The notes beneath the pieces were generated by a model, which was given only the letters and a program-made list of their open reading frames with translations, ran no database searches and was not told the DNA's origin. The translations under genes were made by a program, and so were the position numbers. A stretch of 64,000 bases of DNA from UMGS1696 sp964621755 (GTDB lineage Bacteria; Bacillota; Clostridia; Oscillospirales; CAG-272): contig CAZUPI010000006.1 of NCBI GenBank assembly GCA_964621755.1, positions 12,380 through 76,379 of the forward strand, given 5' to 3'. Below are positions 61,457-64,000 of this stretch, one piece after another. Numbering within the stretch: the stretch's first letter is position 1; every line of letters starts with the position of its first letter.

Positions 61457-63133
61457 ATGAAACTTCAGGACAAATTTAAAATTTATGGAATCGACGACGA
61501 ACGGAGCAGGAAGGTTATTTTCCCGGCGCGGGTCGTTCTTACCAGAGGATGTGTACGCGGAAGCGCGCATCTGACGAAGATTCGACCTGTCCAGGTCGCG
61601 ATTTATGGGTATCACGACCAGTGTACGCTGGACAATCGCGGGGCAGCGGAAAATGCCGGCGTTCTCGTGGATTTCGGCCGCGAACTGCACGGAACCGTTA
61701 CAATATCGATCTGGTCGATGAACGGCGGGTACGCGAATTATACCGTACGGCTCGGCGAAAGCGTGTCAGAAGCACTGACGCCGATTGAGAATGCCGGCGG
61801 GAAGAATCCTACAAACGACCACGCAAACCGGGATATCAAATTCGGCAGCGCGCCATGGAGTTCGAACGAAACGAATGAGAGCGGGTTCCGCTTTGCGTAT
61901 ATTGAGCTGACTTCGCCCAACATGTTCATGGAAATCCGCTGCATCACGGCAACGCTTGTTTATCGGGATATCGAATACCGCGGCTCGTTTGTTTGCAGCG
62001 ACCCCTTGCTCAATCAAATTTACGATACGGCAGCCTATACGGCACACCTCAACATGCAGCGCTATCTTTGGGACGGAATCAAGCGCGACCGTCTCGTCTG
62101 GGCGGGAGATATGAACACGGAGCTTGCCACGATTCTCGCAGTATTTGGGGCAAATGATGTTGTGCCGAAATCCCTTGACCTTGTGCGCGACGTCACGCCG
62201 GTCGACGCGTCCATGAATGGAATTTCGTCGTACAATCTGTGGTGGCTGCTCTGCCACTGGGAATGGTACCTCGGAACGGGAGATTTTGCTTACCTCGCAG
62301 AACAGCGCGAATACATAAAAGAAATGCTGACACGCTATCTGGGCTACATTGATGAGGACGGCGGGGAAAAGCTGCCGGAGGGAAGATTCTTCGACTGGCC
62401 GACAAATGACCTTCCGGAACAAAAACACAGTGGTCTGCAGGGGTTGTTCCGTCTTGCGCTTCTGCGCGGCGGAGAAATCATGAAAACGCTCGGCGAATCC
62501 GAAACGGCATTCGAATGCTATCGTGCGGCGGACAAGCTCCTGATGCACAAGCCCGACCCGCGCGGCGCAAAGCAGCCGGCGGCCCTCCTGGCAGCAGGCG
62601 GAATCTACACCGCACGCGAAATGTTCGACCGCGTGATTGAAAAGGGCGGTCCGGCGGGACTGTCGACCTTCCTTGGCTACTACACGCTCAACGCATGTGC
62701 GGACGCAGGCGAGTATGAGGCGGCGCTCGGAATCATGCGCGGCTACTGGGGCAAGATGCTTGAGCTCGGCGCTACGACCTTCTGGGAAGATTTCAACGTT
62801 GACTGGGCGGACAACGCCGCTCCGATAACAGAGCCGGTCCCGGAAGGAAAAGCAGATATCCATGGGGATTTTGGAGCATATTGCTACACCGGCCTACGCC
62901 ACAGTCTGTGCCACGGATGGGCATCCGGTCCCGCGCCGTACCTGGCGGCAAACGTACTCGGAATAAAAGTAACAGAACCGGGCTGCCGCAAGATTCATTT
63001 TGAGCCGCACCTGTCGGGTCTTGAATGGGCAAAGGGAACCTATCCGACTCCGTATGGCGATATCAAAGTGGAAATCACGAAGGAAGGCGCAAGCTGCACA
63101 GCACCGGAAGGCGTGGAAATCGTCACGGAATAA
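61457..63133 (+). CDS. Six-hairpin glycosidase, alpha-L-rhamnosidase (GH78)-like
   Basis: Cytoplasmic glycoside hydrolase of 558 residues without a signal peptide. A short N-terminal beta region is followed by an (alpha/alpha)6 barrel. GH78-like stretches include YLWDGIKRDRLVWAGDMN with acidic residues, NLWWLLCHWEWYL, and the C-terminal LCHGWASGPAPYLAANVLGI and FEPHLSGLEWAKG. Rhamnosidase activity is inferred from these. The protein is shorter than many GH78 enzymes because accessory beta domains are missing. aaagga precedes ATG 61457. Confidence 0.8.
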   Translation: MKLQDKFKIYGIDDERSRKVIFPARVVLTRGCVRGSAHLTKIRPVQVAIYGYHDQCTLDNRGAAENAGVLVDFGRELHGTVTISIWSMNGGYANYTVRLGESVSEALTPIENAGGKNPTNDHANRDIKFGSAPWSSNETNESGFRFAYIELTSPNMFMEIRCITATLVYRDIEYRGSFVCSDPLLNQIYDTAAYTAHLNMQRYLWDGIKRDRLVWAGDMNTELATILAVFGANDVVPKSLDLVRDVTPVDASMNGISSYNLWWLLCHWEWYLGTGDFAYLAEQREYIKEMLTRYLGYIDEDGGEKLPEGRFFDWPTNDLPEQKHSGLQGLFRLALLRGGEIMKTLGESETAFECYRAADKLLMHKPDPRGAKQPAALLAAGGIYTAREMFDRVIEKGGPAGLSTFLGYYTLNACADAGEYEAALGIMRGYWGKMLELGATTFWEDFNVDWADNAAPITEPVPEGKADIHGDFGAYCYTGLRHSLCHGWASGPAPYLAANVLGIKVTEPGCRKIHFEPHLSGLEWAKGTYPTPYGDIKVEITKEGASCTAPEGVEIVTE

Positions 63134-63244
63134 AGCTTTGAGAATGGTTTCGGGTCAGTCGGCTGTACTTCATAAGTATTCCCTTTTGCAGCATTTTTTG
63201 TTGCATTGCTACAGAAATTTTTCTGATATTTTAAATAAAAATAC

Positions 63245-63273
63245 TTGACAGTTTGGCACAAATATGTTAAACT
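63245..63273 (+). promoter_or_regulatory. Promoter of the secreted protein gene
   Basis: TTGACA (63245-63250) and TAAACT (63268-63273) with a 17-bp spacer, 36 bases before ATG 63310. Confidence 0.65.
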
Positions 63274-63309
63274 CATTATACTTAAAACTTATTAACAAGG
63301 AGTACCACT

Positions 63310-64000
63310 ATGAAACCCGCAAAATTTTTAGCTTTTCTCAGCGTGATCGCGCTCGTGTTAGTACTCTCCCTTTCGGTATGCGCGGCTGACCCGGTAGTAA
63401 TCTGGGACTTCGCCGACGAGACGGACGGAACGCTGTACGACACAGACGGAACGATCATATTCGACAGCAATAATGTAGAAGCCGCATTTGACTCTACAGA
63501 TACCTCCCTCACAGCCGACATAACAGGCGGCGACCCTTTCTTCAAGCTTCCCAGCCGCGGTGATTTCCCGGCTGAAAATCACTTCCTGAAGGTTAAATAC
63601 TGCCTGTCCGGCCTGAACAACTGGTCCACCTCCTTCTATTTCACTACCGATACGGTAGACTGGTCAGAAACCGGTCACTATCAAGGCTTCTTCGATGGTG
63701 ACGATGATGAATGGTGCGAGCAGATCTTCGACCTTTCCGAATGTGCAGCATGGAGCGGCACTATCACAAATATCCGTTTAGACGTGTTTGACTCCGGCGA
63801 AGTTGGTCAGGTTGCCAAAATCGCATATGTAGCCGTTTTCGCAACACAGGAAGACGCCGAAGCGTTCGACTATGAAGCATACCGTGCAAGCGCTACACCT
63901 GCGGGAACAGTTGGACAAACTATATCCCAGGATGAGGAATCTCCGGCAGAAGAAGCTGCACCGGAACCGGAAGCAGCAGAAGAGGCTCCCGCAGAAGAAG
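63310..64000 (+). CDS. Secreted protein with Glu/Ala/Pro-rich linker, cut by the right window edge
   Basis: Open from ATG 63310 to the window end (230 codons visible, no stop). AAGGAG lies just upstream. A signal peptide (MKPAKFLAFLSVIALVLVLSLSVCAA) with a likely cut after CAA is followed by a beta-rich domain of about 180 residues (VVIWDFADETDG, FFKLPSRGDFPAENHFLKV, ITNIRLDVFDSGEVGQVAKI) that looks carbohydrate-binding-module-like. A repetitive EEAAPEPEAAEEAPAEE linker then runs to the edge. It is probably a surface or secreted multi-domain protein; no catalytic domain is seen yet. Confidence 0.75.
   Translation, partial: MKPAKFLAFLSVIALVLVLSLSVCAADPVVIWDFADETDGTLYDTDGTIIFDSNNVEAAFDSTDTSLTADITGGDPFFKLPSRGDFPAENHFLKVKYCLSGLNNWSTSFYFTTDTVDWSETGHYQGFFDGDDDEWCEQIFDLSECAAWSGTITNIRLDVFDSGEVGQVAKIAYVAVFATQEDAEAFDYEAYRASATPAGTVGQTISQDEESPAEEAAPEPEAAEEAPAEE

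Noticed and set aside
1..64000. CRISPR arrays, prophage, integrase or transposase genes
   Set aside because: No spaced direct-repeat array was seen, and no open frame shows integrase, transposase or phage structural motifs.

Overview
The window looks like one chromosomal segment of a Gram-positive, anaerobic-type member of the Clostridia. Evidence: conserved Firmicutes gene orders (tig-clpP-clpX, mutS-mutL, recA-recX, rimO-pgsA, lepB-rbgA-rnhB-yraN), AGGAG-type ribosome binding sites, many consensus TTGACA/TATAAT promoters with 17-bp spacers, a T-box in front of cysE, a Bacillus/Clostridium-type LexA box at recA, lipoproteins with a lipobox, and no outer-membrane genes. Species or genus cannot be named from this sequence. 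UGA is the normal stop of many genes here and UGG encodes Trp, so the standard bacterial code applies.

Layout. 1-6.9 kb: a MATE efflux protein cut by the left edge, then a decaying block: a frameshifted second MATE gene behind a promoter and attenuator-like hairpin, a frameshifted LytTR response regulator, an intact GHKL sensor kinase and a broken ABC exporter. 6.9-20 kb: housekeeping genes, including rpsT, an ApgM-like phosphoglycerate mutase or proposed homoserine kinase, lepB, rbgA, rnhB, yraN, an M19 dipeptidase, thrC, a phosphoesterase and tig-clpP-clpX. Two near-identical tRNA-Leu(GAG) cassettes follow, bracketing a Nim-like flavoprotein gene. 20-29.5 kb: an ApbE lipoprotein, miaB, a YlbF-family gene, mutS, mutL and tgt. 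29.4-32.7 kb: a compact lipoylation locus of two LplA-like ligases, a free-standing 80-residue lipoyl domain and lipA, whose 3' end carries an in-frame 21-bp minisatellite. 32.7-39.8 kb: recA, recF, recX, rimO, pgsA, an OGG-type glycosylase and a Cys-rich DUF6062-like protein. 39.8-43.5 kb (minus strand): a T-box-led cysE-CPBP protease-cysS operon. 43.6-52.6 kb: a receiver-less winged-helix regulator, a YpsA-like protein, gpmI, pgeF, and a Gld-like ABC system (GldA, GldF, GldG) followed by a DUF4340 protein. 52.8-59.8 kb (minus strand): two paralogous solute-binding lipoproteins, a maltose-O-acetyltransferase-type enzyme and alaS. 59.9-64 kb: radA, a GH78-like glycosidase and a secreted protein running off the right edge.

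The most notable points are these. (i) alaS is full length (877 codons) except for one in-frame UGA, exactly where I expect a Cys in a Cys-rich loop. (ii) A self-contained lipoylation locus has its own carrier domain and two unlike ligases but no dehydrogenase or glycine-cleavage gene. (iii) A family of about ten dispersed intergenic hairpins shares a stem and tail design, in both orientations. (iv) A perfect 9-bp palindrome lies inside the alaS promoter. (v) A 22-position hairpin precedes an unrecognised gene at 18.5 kb. No phage, integrase, transposase or CRISPR array was seen.
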